From Anaplasma phagocytophilum str. Webster (lineage in GTDB: Bacteria > Pseudomonadota > Alphaproteobacteria > Rickettsiales > Anaplasmataceae), in NCBI RefSeq assembly GCF_000964685.1, contig NZ_LANS01000001.1, positions 124,001 through 188,000 of the forward strand: a DNA stretch of 64,000 nucleotides, in the 5' to 3' direction. A program made the position numbers and the translations under genes. Below the pieces are notes generated by a model. The model was not told the DNA's origin. It ran no database searches and saw only the letters and a program-made list of their open reading frames with translations. The stretch's first letter is position 1. The number at the start of each line of letters is the position of its first letter. Shown one piece after another: positions 29,701 to 39,284 of the stretch.

Positions 29701-30920
29701 ATCTGGTTTGTCGCAAGAAAGTCGTAGATAGCTAGCAGTTGGCTTACATCACCACTAACTTCCTTGCAGGTTTCATTGAGAAAAAACCGCAAATCCTCTT
29801 CTGTCAACTTTCCTACGTGCTCTGACAGAAAAACACTTTCTGCTGCTACCATCGCACTTAGGCCTCTAAAGTACTGCTGCGCTTGCAGTACTCCACGTTC
29901 GTCATTAAACCTTTGGAAAAAAGCCGGATCATCTATAAGACTCCTGAAGCTCTCTAAGTGGGAAATGGCACTTAAAACTTTCTCCGTATCAGCATCTGTC
30001 ACATGAGGATTATCATCAATCCTTCCAACATCACCACCTTTTGCGTCATAAAAAACCCTCTTCATACTATTCACAACACAATCAAGTTGTCGTGAACGAA
30101 GCCTTTTCTCCACATGAGACCTGACACTAACGTCACTCATAATCTCACGTATCGCCACCATAAAGTCACAAGCAGCTATCTTGAGACTTTCTGGTCTCGT
30201 AGAACACTGTCCACGGTTAGAGAGTGCACTCAGTAAATTTCTAATACAGCATATTGCGCCCTCAACATATGAGGCATGTCCCTTCTTAGCATCGCGAAGT
30301 TCCCCGAGATGCTCCAATCGCATTTTTGCGGCTTCAAATAGAATACTGTCTTCTGTATTTTCTGAGATATTCTCCAATAGATAGCGCATATCTGCCTCTG
30401 AAAGGCTAAATGCGCTCTCAAGAATATTGGGATTAGGAAAGCATAAAGGGACAACCCTACTTGCCAATATATTACAGGGCAACCTACCAGGATGAAGGTC
30501 TCCAATATAATTAATCAGCTGTTGGAATCTTCCAGCGCCTGAACGCATATCATGCACAAACGTGCTCTGCGCGTGCTGATATAAGTTCTCCGCATAACCC
30601 TCAAACAAATTAGTAAGTTCAAGCAACATGTACGTTGCAAGACGCATACTGTATTCATCCTCATTGCAAGCATATCTCATAGGATTACGCATGCGATATA
30701 TAAGACGAACTAGGTCTGATTTCTTGATTTTGACAACATACTCTCCTGAATCATTTTTCAACACCGCACAGGGTAATATTGAAAGGAGAGAAAATACTCT
30801 AGGATCACGCGAGCAAACTACAGTAAAATCAAAAAAACTCTCTTTTATCTTACCTTTTATAATGTTCCCTATAATACCAGAAAGATAGGCTTTGGTCTTT
30901 CCAATCCCAAAATTCCGCAT
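26739..30920 (-). CDS. Giant uncharacterised membrane-spanning protein
   Basis: Not recognised. ATG 30920 is chosen because AGGGG lies just upstream (AGGGGTACTGATG); a TTG at 30950 is the only longer option. The protein has 1393 residues. The long N-terminal part (about 1-670) is charged and mostly helical. A central hydrophobic block at about 675-775 holds four or so membrane segments (VIWYVLLILVGLACVLVGVV). A second soluble region follows. Near the C-terminus a strongly basic run, IKSIKKRKKKKVC, resembles a nuclear-localisation or membrane-binding patch, before a short acidic and Ser-rich tail. No signal peptide is obvious. No enzymatic motif was found. It precedes the unknown gene 24943-26400 in transcription order. 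Confidence 0.8.
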   Translation of the reverse strand: MRNFGIGKTKAYLSGIIGNIIKGKIKESFFDFTVVCSRDPRVFSLLSILPCAVLKNDSGEYVVKIKKSDLVRLIYRMRNPMRYACNEDEYSMRLATYMLLELTNLFEGYAENLYQHAQSTFVHDMRSGAGRFQQLINYIGDLHPGRLPCNILASRVVPLCFPNPNILESAFSLSEADMRYLLENISENTEDSILFEAAKMRLEHLGELRDAKKGHASYVEGAICCIRNLLSALSNRGQCSTRPESLKIAACDFMVAIREIMSDVSVRSHVEKRLRSRQLDCVVNSMKRVFYDAKGGDVGRIDDNPHVTDADTEKVLSAISHLESFRSLIDDPAFFQRFNDERGVLQAQQYFRGLSAMVAAESVFLSEHVGKLTEEDLRFFLNETCKEVSGDVSQLLAIYDFLATNQIVDRDAVVRVTRGEIQELSHRVHRFVSMYRAICQELRTGVCKSLEDVAAKITCSTAGKCLDEWEKSLLNKRNLEAIFTVDEHGAWTSNDSARNRLLLSKIESHKLCDILHGLQCEGDVQVSRLVNALFVDGVTSDGVFEILRTAIKNRKHEWIRDIEYSSLLDFVTRVHKGSRYIPFHSWWRSLFNPGKYRTYPSYKGKSIRDRLYAKDSLIPHTEFSSRIASALYLKEGDHRNVTGAYDAEMLHKAFRVHHNISGAQERLLYYLKKYRVIWYVLLILVGLACVLVGVVGRLLAHFGIIPGIAAHGCAYVLRAMFDSIVAVLVLDTVVDKTIHFAVQFIGLVIRTVDFILLFGLVSRITRFAFDKFYGLCSYIYKQFVDVCSHLSIYGLKPSLFLLVDRLFYVGQNNPQDVYRVDVVEKSAPELLTLGSDSVCMVEKNITGGDAVVFERHGNNAVDDSAYQREVRTPASNIFELISGVYKEHHGNLRNMPLGIYQGFVRSVYGDKEDVSLLLEAFKKRVSLPQRTIFCSNYIDLRREFFFLLNNYQEHLQVSVNTPKTPTIFNSYSERRAVYDIVTAVNMQTVLVANREHTRVESISSSKCAKEFLSRAHAKVGAEVTLKEINEKIAAVNWAIAVMAERDVSGAVEKWEILFHDTKIEKSCAIALMDCALTLREYRHLLLEGIRVSREVVLCDLRSNFRPYISDACCILDTIDKGGARHSTMSYRRFCDIMCKDFSLLEHASSMAEKASSMVGLNLGVISLGEKVREEVVEFLEYFQNPKSITLSILVYSAIKCHGGSLAARVDYYSKSADIVLNSAGLGQVYDFFMDTELAQEFLECFWGSLFPKECVLYMIALGEAVVQLDGEGIADLSASIDHSIYGQSFHQQGVAVSKVKAFFNCIADLCCTVSQVHLIKSIKKRKKKKVCAESLEFYLQQEEDNCEGAHACSVSSNSSTDVACDEQLSVLQSAEVLCLFPSSKTERDARCFI

Positions 30921-31077
30921 CAGTACCCCTGGTCTCAGATACACAAACAAAAATCAGTGGTAGTCTTTTTCGCAAGACAGCCTAAGCGCTACAACCCTCA
31001 ACAGAGCTAGCTATACAACGTATAATTAACACATAGCAAAGAATGCTGGCTGTTTCCCTATACTCAACAATAGATTG

Positions 31078-33057
31078 CTAACTCGCAACAAACTTCAATA
31101 TAATTTCCCCATCAGCAACGCTGCTTCCCGGCGATAGAAGCACTTCTTCTACTTCCGCCTCTACTTCCGAGCATATCAAATTTTCCATCTTCATAGCTTC
31201 TATGACGAGAACAGGCTGACCTACGCTTACCTTATCTCCCTTCTTCACGTATATATCAACGATCATACCCGCGATAGGGGATACTATGGCATCACGCAAT
31301 ATTTCATCCTCCTGAGGCTCAGGCATGAACTCAAGAAACTGACCTACGTTCTCTTCACAAACCGTACATACAGCAGAAACCGCCATATACCTTAGATGAT
31401 ACCTACTGGAACTCCTCTTAACTTTTATGCAGTATGAATTACTGTCTATGCTGACATCCAACATTTTGTAATTGCCGCGCCATGCCCCAGATAATACAAC
31501 ATACCCGTCTTGACCATCCAAAGCAGCAAAGATCCTGCCATCTACACGACGCGCATTCAACAAGTACTTAAGCTCTCCAACTCGTGCACATACCTTACCA
31601 TCTATGCTCCAGTGCTCACCATACTGCCTGGCTTCATCTTCCAAGTATATATACAGCAGTGCAAATGCGAAAATCTCACCTATTTCAGGAGTAAGCTCAT
31701 CACCCTCAAAACCTGATTTATAAAACTGCGCAATAAACCCAGTACTGATATCTCCTGCAACGAAAGCTGGCTTGCAAAAAACTGATAATAAAAAATCTAT
31801 GTTATTGACAACACCTTCTACATAAAAACTACAAAGGGACTTCTTCATAACCTCTATAGCCCCTACTCTAGTCTCAGCATAGGACGAGACCTTAGCTATC
31901 ATAGGATCGTAAAACATGCTGACAACAGAACCCTCGGTCACCCCACTGTCTATCCTAAGATTCACGCTAGCAGGAGGCTCATGATAATGTGATATTCTAC
32001 CACTTGAAGGCAAAAAGCCTTTTCTAGGGTCTTCTGCATAAACCCTTGCCTCAATGGCTGCCCCTACAAAACGCACGTCCTCTTGAGAAAATGAAAGAGT
32101 CTTGCCATCGGCAATATGTATCATCTCAGCTACAAGGTCTATCCCCGTAACCAGCTCAGTTACCGGATGTTCGACCTGTAACCTAGTGTTCATTTCTAGA
32201 AAATAAAACTCTCTCTCAGCATTAACTATAAACTCTACAGTACCCGCGGAGAAATAACCCACCTTCTCTGCTAAACTCACACACTGTGCATACATTGCCC
32301 GTCTAGTCTTCTCATCCAAAAATGGGCTAGGAGTTTCTTCTATAACCTTCTGATTATTACGCTGTATTGAGCACTCTCTCTCTCCGAGACACACCACATT
32401 GCCGTGCTTATCAGCTATTATCTGAATCTCTATATGCCTAGGAGACTCTATGTATTTTTCAATGAATATCCTACAGTCACTAAAGCTTTTCTCAGCTTCA
32501 TTTGTGGCAGACACAAAAGCCTGTTCCATCTCCCCTACAGAACGAACAATCCTCATGCCCTTACCACCGCCACCAGCAGCAGCCTTTATCATTACTGGAA
32601 AACCCATTGACTCAGCTATGCTTAAAGCTTCCGCTGCGCTCTCTACAACCCCCATATATCCAGGGACAACAGCTACTCCTGCATCTTTAGCGATCTTTTT
32701 CGATACGACCTTATCAGCCATCATCCTCATAGAAGCCGACGAAGGACCTATAAAGCCTATGCCGCTCTCAGATAACCTATCAGGGAACTCGGCATTCTCA
32801 GAAAGGAACCCATATCCAGGATGCACCGCGTCAGCTCCTGTAGCCACTGCAACATTACATATTTTATCTATATCCAAGTAACTTTGACTTGCAGGACTTG
32901 GGCCAATGTAAACAGCTTCATCAACACACCTCGTGTGCAGCGCCCCCATATCGGCATCTGAGTACACCCCAACACACTTTATCCCCATCTTACGAGCAGT
33001 GCGTGCTATCCTACACGCAATCTCCCCCCTATTAGCAATTAGTATCTTTTTTATCAT
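31078..33057 (-). CDS. pccA: Propionyl-CoA (acetyl-CoA-type) carboxylase, biotin-containing alpha subunit
   Basis: Carboxylates biotin using ATP and bicarbonate for transfer to an acyl-CoA by a separate beta subunit. It has 659 residues from ATG 33057 (MIKKILIANRGEIACRIA). The N-terminal biotin carboxylase domain (about 1-450) has HPGYGFLSENAEF, AAAGGGGKGMRIV, GERECSIQRNNQKVIEE and EMNTRLQVEHPVTE. A linker follows, then a C-terminal biotinyl domain with EAMKME, the biotinylated Lys being near 623. The fused layout is that of propionyl-CoA carboxylase alpha. Methylcrotonyl-CoA carboxylase has the same layout, so substrate is inferred. The beta subunit is not in this window. Confidence 0.93.
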   Translation of the reverse strand: MIKKILIANRGEIACRIARTARKMGIKCVGVYSDADMGALHTRCVDEAVYIGPSPASQSYLDIDKICNVAVATGADAVHPGYGFLSENAEFPDRLSESGIGFIGPSSASMRMMADKVVSKKIAKDAGVAVVPGYMGVVESAAEALSIAESMGFPVMIKAAAGGGGKGMRIVRSVGEMEQAFVSATNEAEKSFSDCRIFIEKYIESPRHIEIQIIADKHGNVVCLGERECSIQRNNQKVIEETPSPFLDEKTRRAMYAQCVSLAEKVGYFSAGTVEFIVNAEREFYFLEMNTRLQVEHPVTELVTGIDLVAEMIHIADGKTLSFSQEDVRFVGAAIEARVYAEDPRKGFLPSSGRISHYHEPPASVNLRIDSGVTEGSVVSMFYDPMIAKVSSYAETRVGAIEVMKKSLCSFYVEGVVNNIDFLLSVFCKPAFVAGDISTGFIAQFYKSGFEGDELTPEIGEIFAFALLYIYLEDEARQYGEHWSIDGKVCARVGELKYLLNARRVDGRIFAALDGQDGYVVLSGAWRGNYKMLDVSIDSNSYCIKVKRSSSRYHLRYMAVSAVCTVCEENVGQFLEFMPEPQEDEILRDAIVSPIAGMIVDIYVKKGDKVSVGQPVLVIEAMKMENLICSEVEAEVEEVLLSPGSSVADGEIILKFVAS

Positions 33058-33479
33058 GCAGCCAAACAGATAAATTCAAACTAAGAGCTGCCGTAATCCA
33101 CCAGCAGCAAATACAACGCCAGATTCTACATTCGTGCTATCACACTGCAAACAATATTTTTAACTATAGCACCGCATATACCAATAATCAGAATATCCTA
33201 TATCGGTAACAAAGTTTACAAATCATATAAAATACACCTACCACTGCCCATATCATGACAACCATACCTACCTAGCGAGCTTCTCCTTCTTAAGCAAAAA
33301 ATTCACAAATAGTCTATCACGCCAAACATTCGTAACACCAAAATGCTTGACTTGCTCAACATCAACACGCAAACCTCGCATATATTGATCTAGTTTAACA
33401 TACACCGCTAAACAACAGATAACGGAAATACCAATTTGCGAATCAGGACTCAAAGCAGCAAACACACAGGAGATACAAC
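33058..33479. other. Intergenic, 422 bp, divergent promoter region
   Basis: Lies between two divergently transcribed genes, pccA (minus) and the pseudouridine synthase gene (plus), so it should carry both promoters. AT-rich, no clear boxes assigned. A minus-strand frame at 33268-33486 is hydrophobic and Cys-rich but matches nothing and overlaps the start of the plus-strand gene. Confidence 0.5.
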
Positions 33480-34454
33480 ATGACACATGTGCATACCATA
33501 CTCGTAGAACATTATAACGCGAAAAAACGGCTTGATGTTCTAATTTCTGCTTCCCTTAATATCTCCCGAAGCAAAGCGCAGTGCATTATCAGCGATGGAG
33601 GCGTCACACTCCTTGATACACCCGTACTGAATAACAGTCATCTCACAAATACTGGTGATGTGTATACGGTTACGGTCCCAGATACTCCGCAAAGTACATC
33701 CATAGACCCTAATCATGATATCCCGCTGCACATAATCTACGAAGATGAACACATAATAGTAATAGATAAAGCTCCCAATATAGCTGTGCACCCCGGTCAT
33801 GGCACAAAAAACGATACCCTAGCACATGCTCTGCTTGCACACTGTGGTAACGCTTTATGCGCTGTAGGAAATAGCCATAGACCTGGCATCATCCACAGAT
33901 TGGACAAAGATACCAGCGGACTAATGGTAATAGCGAAAACTGAAAAAGCTTATCTAGTATTATCTCAAGCACTTGAAGAAAAAAAATTCAGGAAAGAATA
34001 CCTAGCGCTAATATGGGGTGTGCCCACTACAAAACACTGCTTTATACAGACTAATTTAGATGTCAAAAGATCAGACAAAACTATGATGGAAGTTACCCTC
34101 TCTAGGGGAAAACACGCAAATACGGAATACATCATTGAAAAGACCTTCGGTAATGTGGCAAGTCTAGCAAGATGTATATTACACACAGGAAGAACACACC
34201 AAATCAGAGTACACATGAGCCATATAGGTCACTCTGTTGTAGGTGATCAAAAATACGGAAAAAACAATAAGAAAAGTCTTAGATGCGGCATACCAGAAGT
34301 CCGTAATTTTAAACGACAAGCACTACACGCGTGTCTATTAGGCTTCCATCATCCTTGTACTGGAGAATACTTGTGCTTCAATTCAAATCCCGCAAAAGAC
34401 ATACAAGAACTCATCTCGATTCTAGAAAAAGCAACTAGCACAGCTTCGACTTAG
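33480..34454 (+). CDS. rluD: RluD-type 23S rRNA pseudouridine synthase
   Basis: Isomerises uridine to pseudouridine in 23S rRNA. It has 324 residues from ATG 33480, preceded by a clear AGGAG. An N-terminal S4 RNA-binding domain (residues about 14-70, KRLDVLISASLNISRSKAQ) precedes the RluA-family catalytic domain. The catalytic motif HRLDKDTSGLMV lies at about 138-149, with the active-site Asp after HRLD; LHTGRTHQIRVH and GHSVVGDQKYG follow. RluC is the closest alternative; RluD is preferred from overall layout but the target site cannot be proven. It is one of the few plus-strand genes. Confidence 0.88.
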   Translation: MTHVHTILVEHYNAKKRLDVLISASLNISRSKAQCIISDGGVTLLDTPVLNNSHLTNTGDVYTVTVPDTPQSTSIDPNHDIPLHIIYEDEHIIVIDKAPNIAVHPGHGTKNDTLAHALLAHCGNALCAVGNSHRPGIIHRLDKDTSGLMVIAKTEKAYLVLSQALEEKKFRKEYLALIWGVPTTKHCFIQTNLDVKRSDKTMMEVTLSRGKHANTEYIIEKTFGNVASLARCILHTGRTHQIRVHMSHIGHSVVGDQKYGKNNKKSLRCGIPEVRNFKRQALHACLLGFHHPCTGEYLCFNSNPAKDIQELISILEKATSTAST

Positions 34455-35267
34455 GACGTGACGTATACCTGAGCAAAACATCCCCACGGGCTTACCCCAA
34501 AAAAGAAGAATATGCTAACAACAAACCACAGACCACCTAAATCCGCACTGACCTTGCAATACCGGACGCACAAACAACCACAACAATAACGAAATGGGAA
34601 ACCGTGAGCGGCCACTGGAAGCAGAACTATAGAACTCACGCAGCACAGATGCTGAAATACCGAACCTATAACTTTGAAATGAGCCAAGCATTACTTATGC
34701 TATTCGCATCGAAGGAAAACAAAGCAATACCCTATACGGTACCCTTATATACCTATGCTAACCAACAACTCACTACCATACCCTTCTTCTACGCACAAAA
34801 CACCACAACAATAGCGAAATTGGAAACCGTAAGCGGCCACTGGAAGCAGAACTATAGAACTCACGCAGCACAGATGCTGAAATACCGAAACCATTACTTC
34901 TCTATAAGCTCAGCATATACCAGTCACATAGAGAGGAAGGATAATAAGGAAGCCCCCGCAGTTCTCTGAATTTACCAATACTTACAACACTTCACCAGCG
35001 TACTCTTCGCCGAAAAATGCCATATGGCTCCTACTTCAACAGCATATATATCTTGCTATTCCGCAGTAAAGGATTCCAAAGTCACGCGAGCAAGGCACCG
35101 CCATGGAGCAAACCATAGCGCAACACATGCTGTTACTTATAAATGGTCAATTAAACATTACGCCACTACAGCGCATAGAGAGTGGAAACTACAAAACCCT
35201 ACTTGCTGCGCTACAACCCGCACAGCAAATAGACTTGTGATACAGATAACGAAATACGTCTAAGCAA
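34455..35267. repeat. Intergenic 813 bp with a 225-bp-spaced direct repeat
   Basis: A segment of roughly 90-150 bp occurs around 34560-34670 and again around 34785-34895, offset exactly 225 bp. The best-conserved part codes SGHWKQNYRTHAAQMLKYR on the plus strand and VFQHLCCVSSIVLLPVAA on the minus strand. The plus frame stays open from 34604 to 34969, and a hydrophobic minus frame runs 34687-34451 into the end of rluD. Neither has recognisable homologues. The rest, 34970-35267, shows nothing. Confidence 0.7.
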
Positions 35268-35579
35268 TTATATATTATCGGACTGCTTAGACTTTCCTGT
35301 AGCAATAGCAACTTTAATCTTTCTCTTTATCTTACGAGCCACTTCTGTAAGCTTTCTTGAAGAAGTATTCAACAGATAGAGATCCAACCCACCTTTATAG
35401 TCTATAGTACGCAGAGTACGACTAGCAACCTTCACCCTAAACTTTCTGCCAAGAACTTCGCTAACCAAAGTGACATTATGCAGATTTACCAGATAACTCC
35501 TCTTAGTCTTGCGATTAGAGTGGGAGACCTTATTACCAAAAGACTTAGACGCCCCTGTAATATCACAAACTCTGCTCAC
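35268..35579 (-). CDS. rpmB: 50S ribosomal protein L28
   Basis: Component of the large ribosomal subunit. GTG 35579 is the preferred start: GGAGG lies five bases before it and the protein then begins MSRVCDITGASKSFGNKVS, the usual L28 N-terminus. An ATG 12 bases earlier would place the Shine-Dalgarno inside the gene. The protein has 103 residues, slightly longer than the compact bacterial form but normal for alphaproteobacteria. Conserved segments are VSHSNRKTKRSYLVNLHNV and the basic LRTIDYKGG region. No rpmG or rpmE neighbour is adjacent. Confidence 0.95.
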   Translation of the reverse strand: MSRVCDITGASKSFGNKVSHSNRKTKRSYLVNLHNVTLVSEVLGRKFRVKVASRTLRTIDYKGGLDLYLLNTSSRKLTEVARKIKRKIKVAIATGKSKQSDNI

Positions 35580-35600
35580 CAAAACCTCCATGTAAAGCAA

Positions 35601-36778
35601 ACTAACTTTCTATTCTAGCAAGATGCCATAAGTAGTCAACCTAAGCCTAATCAGAAACTCACTCATAAAAACCCCCTCTTACAACAGGGTATACAACTAC
35701 GCCGTAAGTCTTTCACCTTTTAGGCTACTGTAACCACAAAAATAGCTCATATTTATGTGTATCACACGGCTCATGTTTTATATCTCAGTACAGATATGTC
35801 CTCAGCACAAAGGTAATACTTTGCAAAACTGCTGTTATTAGCTCAAAAAACATCGTCCCCCTATGGTCGCCTTACATACACAAATTTTCATTACATGTCC
35901 CTGCGTATACCAGGGCAACCATATGCAACCGGAACTCCAGGCTATAGCGGTTGGAAGCTTGCATGTACTGTATATTTAATTCCATGCTACAAAGCATATT
36001 TAAAGCGTTGTCATCCACAAAAATCTAACGTGTGATATGGAGTGTTCACCGCTAGCCGAACCGTATACCATCTCATGTAATTTAAGATACTACAAAATTA
36101 TGGAAAGCCACTGTGCGATAAGCAAGTTCTCACAAACCCACAATACTGACTGTTAACAGTGATAAATAAATACGGCTTCACAATGATAATTATCATCCTA
36201 CTAGAAGGGCGTAATTCAGCATTACCAACCAGACAAAATACAAAAAGGTATGAAATATATTATAAGCTGATGGCCCAACTAAGGCACTGAGATGATTTTC
36301 CGCAATAAAACAATGTAATCCCTGCTCTTAACGTAGCAAGAGCTTGCATCAATGAAGATGCCAGACGCATTGCTTTTCTTAAAAACCAAGAACTATGTCA
36401 TATCGTTTATTGTTCAGATTGCTACACGGATTACAAAAACGTTTCTCCTTCTGTTGCCCTTGATATCTTGTGATATGCATCACACAGAACCTGGTATCTT
36501 TTTGTAGACATAGCATTCCGTTACAACACGCAAGATATGATTTTTGCAATGCGCTGATTTGTACATTTGCGTGAAGCAGCTATATGTATCGCAAATACAT
36601 TATTTAAAACCAGAATTACCTCACCCCCAAAGCTTCGCACCTTCAAGCAGCAATATCTATTTTTTATTTTTTCCATTGATATAAACTCACTAATTCTAAA
36701 AGCGGGAGCTACACCGCATGCTATATCCCACTCCTACACTATACAAATCTTCTAAAAAATATCCCACAGCAAACCTAT
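35601..36778. other. Long intergenic region, about 1.2 kb, no gene recognised
   Basis: No reading frame with coding character and no tRNA was found. A plus-strand frame at 36567-36755 is short and low in complexity. One notable element is the 14-bp perfect palindrome at 36183-36196. The region may be the worn remains of lost genes, as is common in reduced Rickettsiales genomes. Confidence 0.5.
36183..36196. promoter_or_regulatory. 14-bp perfect palindrome resembling a Fur-type operator half
   Basis: ATGATAATTATCAT reads the same on both strands and resembles the core of a Fur box (GATAATGATAATCATTATC). It lies far from any gene start (about 600 bp from rpmB and over 2.5 kb upstream of no clear target), so a regulatory role is doubtful. 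Confidence 0.2.
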
Positions 36779-38755
36779 CTAAATAAAGTTCATGGGGTCC
36801 ACATCGATAACGACACGTACATTACGCAACTTTTTGTATTTCTCTCTGCACTCTGACAGTAAGCTCTTAATCGCTGAAATACTGGTAACTTTCAAAAGCA
36901 CCCTATACCTGTGCATGTTGTTTAATAAGCTAAGAGGCGCTGGAGCCGGTCCCCAAACTGTTATTTTACCAGCCATGCTCGCGACAATCTCATTAGCCAC
37001 AGCAATCACACCTATTTCTTCTCTCCCTGAGATTATTATTGATACTAACCTCATGTACGGAGGCATTTCAGCTACTTTTCTTGTTTTTAGCTCTACACTA
37101 TAAAAATCATCTCGATTACTGGACAGCAACGATTTTATAACCGCACTCTCTGGATCATACGTCTGTAGTACAACCTGCCCCTTTTCTTTATATCTCCCAG
37201 AACGGCCCGAAACCTGATGCAACAGCTGATACGTCTTTTCTGTTGCCCTGAGATCACTGTTTCCCAACCCTAAGTCCGCATCTATAACACCTACCAACGT
37301 CAATTTAGGAAAGTTATGCCCCTTTGCTATAATCTGCGTACCAATAATAATATCGACTTCTCCTTGCAGTACTTGCTCAACGATACTATTCGCCTGTTTG
37401 GCACTTATATCACTGCTTAGGACCACAGAGCGCGCCGTAGGAATGAGTTCTTGTATACCCTCTAGTATCCTTTCTATACCCACGCCATATGGACTCATGG
37501 TGTTATACTCTTGACACGATGGACACTCTCTTGGTATCTCGCAACTATACGCACAGTAGTGGCATAGCATTGCCCTTAAAACTCTGTGCTCCGTAAGCCA
37601 CGTACAACAGTTTGGACAGTTTACTTTGTGTCCGCATTGTTTGCATAGTACAAGCCTTGCATATCCCCGTCGGTTCAAGAACAACATTACTTGCTGCTGT
37701 TTTGCAAGTGTTTCACATATCTTTTCGTATAAGCATGTAGACATCCATGCCTTTTTTAGTTCGTCTTTGCGCATATCCGCCACTATTATATCTGGCATCA
37801 CCGCTTCTCCGAACCTTCTCTTCAATACTACATGATTGTACTTCTTTTGCTGTATGTTATTCATGGTTTCCAGTGATGGAGTCGCTGTACACAACACTAC
37901 TGGAATATCAACGTGCTTTCCCAATACAATGGCCATGTCTCGCGCATTGTATATCATGCCGCTATCCTGTTTGTATGAGCTCTCGTGCTCTTCATCGACA
38001 ATAATCATCTTCAGATTTTTAAAGGGCAAAAATAACGCAGATCTCGCCCCCACAACTATAGAAGTAGTACCACGCGTCACTGCAAGCCAATTCTCCCTAC
38101 GCCTTTTTACCGTCAATTCAGAATGCCACTCCACTGGATTACAAGTGGAAAAATAGCTGTAAATCCGCTTCATGAGCTGCGTTGCTAAAACAATTTCAGG
38201 AAGGAGTACCAGTACCTGAGCATCTGCACATTCCTGTAAGAGCTTCTCCGCAGCAGTACAATAAACTTCTGTTTTCCCAGCACCTGTCTTCCCATCCAAT
38301 ACAGTGACTGAAAACCCTGTAGAACGCTCTACTATATAGTTACACGCATAACTTTGGTCTTCAGATGGCTGCGGCAATTTTCCCGCTTCTATATTCACAT
38401 CATTAACGCTCGTACTCTGCGCTAAATCACCACCTAGCGGCATAAATTTACCCCTAGGCATACCTGCAAATACCATCTTCAATACCATACCTATGGGTAC
38501 AATGTTGTAATTGCTAACCCACTGAATAAATTTGATAAACGACGGAGCCATGGAGGGCAAAATAAGTTTATCTTTGATGTACTTCAACTCTAAATCAGAT
38601 TCGATGCTATTTTTAAGATCCGTAACCAACCCTAACGCAACCCTATTGCCAAAGGGTACACGCACATAATCACCTACTGAAATTTGAATTTCGTCTGGGA
38701 CCAAATAGTAAAATGGCCTATCCAATGGTATAGGAAGTAGCACCTCAGCAATCAT
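36779..38755 (-). CDS. priA: Primosomal helicase PriA (replication restart)
   Basis: Superfamily-2 DNA helicase that reloads the replisome at stalled forks. It has 658 residues from ATG 38755 (MIAEVLLPIPLDRPFYYLV), shorter than the about 730 of E. coli. Walker A GKTGAGKTEVY is near residue 155 and the DEEH box is present in IIVDEEHESSYKQ. Zinc-binding cysteines are seen in CKQCGHKVNCPNC and CHYCAYSCEIPRECPSC. Helicase motifs V/VI appear as GTQIIAKGHNFPKLTLVG and QVSGRSGR. A near-identical partial copy of its middle lies at 63544-64000. Confidence 0.97.
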   Translation of the reverse strand: MIAEVLLPIPLDRPFYYLVPDEIQISVGDYVRVPFGNRVALGLVTDLKNSIESDLELKYIKDKLILPSMAPSFIKFIQWVSNYNIVPIGMVLKMVFAGMPRGKFMPLGGDLAQSTSVNDVNIEAGKLPQPSEDQSYACNYIVERSTGFSVTVLDGKTGAGKTEVYCTAAEKLLQECADAQVLVLLPEIVLATQLMKRIYSYFSTCNPVEWHSELTVKRRRENWLAVTRGTTSIVVGARSALFLPFKNLKMIIVDEEHESSYKQDSGMIYNARDMAIVLGKHVDIPVVLCTATPSLETMNNIQQKKYNHVVLKRRFGEAVMPDIIVADMRKDELKKAWMSTCLYEKICETLAKQQQVMLFLNRRGYARLVLCKQCGHKVNCPNCCTWLTEHRVLRAMLCHYCAYSCEIPRECPSCQEYNTMSPYGVGIERILEGIQELIPTARSVVLSSDISAKQANSIVEQVLQGEVDIIIGTQIIAKGHNFPKLTLVGVIDADLGLGNSDLRATEKTYQLLHQVSGRSGRYKEKGQVVLQTYDPESAVIKSLLSSNRDDFYSVELKTRKVAEMPPYMRLVSIIISGREEIGVIAVANEIVASMAGKITVWGPAPAPLSLLNNMHRYRVLLKVTSISAIKSLLSECREKYKKLRNVRVVIDVDPMNFI

Positions 38756-39284
38756 AATGCTCTACCTACCTCTCTACAAACTTCGCTGGCCATACCCCCG
38801 GAACTCCCTAAGAAAACTTACCGCAAAAACACCAGCGCTTACTATAACACATAGGCGCACACTGTAACCTACCAAGTACCCTGTGTTATGCAATGAGGTT
38901 AAATTTTCCTTTACTATGACGGTAATTGGAAATACCCGCGGACTCAACCACATGCCCTCCCGCAAAAAAAGCTACTTAATCGGGAACAACTTCACTGCGC
39001 CAATGCCACAACACACGTGATGCTATGCGGTCTCTTCTACCTCAATTCTAGAAAAAATCATGCACAATCCCGGGTGATATACCATAACGGCCCCACGGAC
39101 TTTGTCGGTATTGTTCTATACCTATCATACAATACCCTATGATAGAGCTGATGCTACTGTAGATCACTAAGAAAAAGCCACAAGCCTCTCCTCGTAACGC
39201 AGCATCCGAAGACTGAAAAAGCTCACGCACCGTTAGATACCTACGGCAAAATCACCACAAACATTTCAGCTATATTGCTTCACC
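38756..39284. other. Intergenic, 529 bp, with a worn copy of the next gene's 3' end
   Basis: Around 39035-39075 a short stretch resembles the last codons of the 39285-40268 gene (GIVHDFF-stop versus GIMDDFLSN-stop; shared bases acctcaattc and aaaatcat). This suggests a small, old tandem duplication. Minus-strand frames at 38774-38965 and 39048-39230 are not supported as genes. Confidence 0.45.

Noticed and set aside
33268-33486. Cys-rich minus-strand frame of 72 codons
   Set aside because: Runs into the ribosome-binding site of a well-supported plus-strand gene and resembles nothing known.
35024-35263. Plus-strand frame of 79 codons
   Set aside because: Thr/His/Arg-rich composition without conservation cues or a ribosome-binding site.
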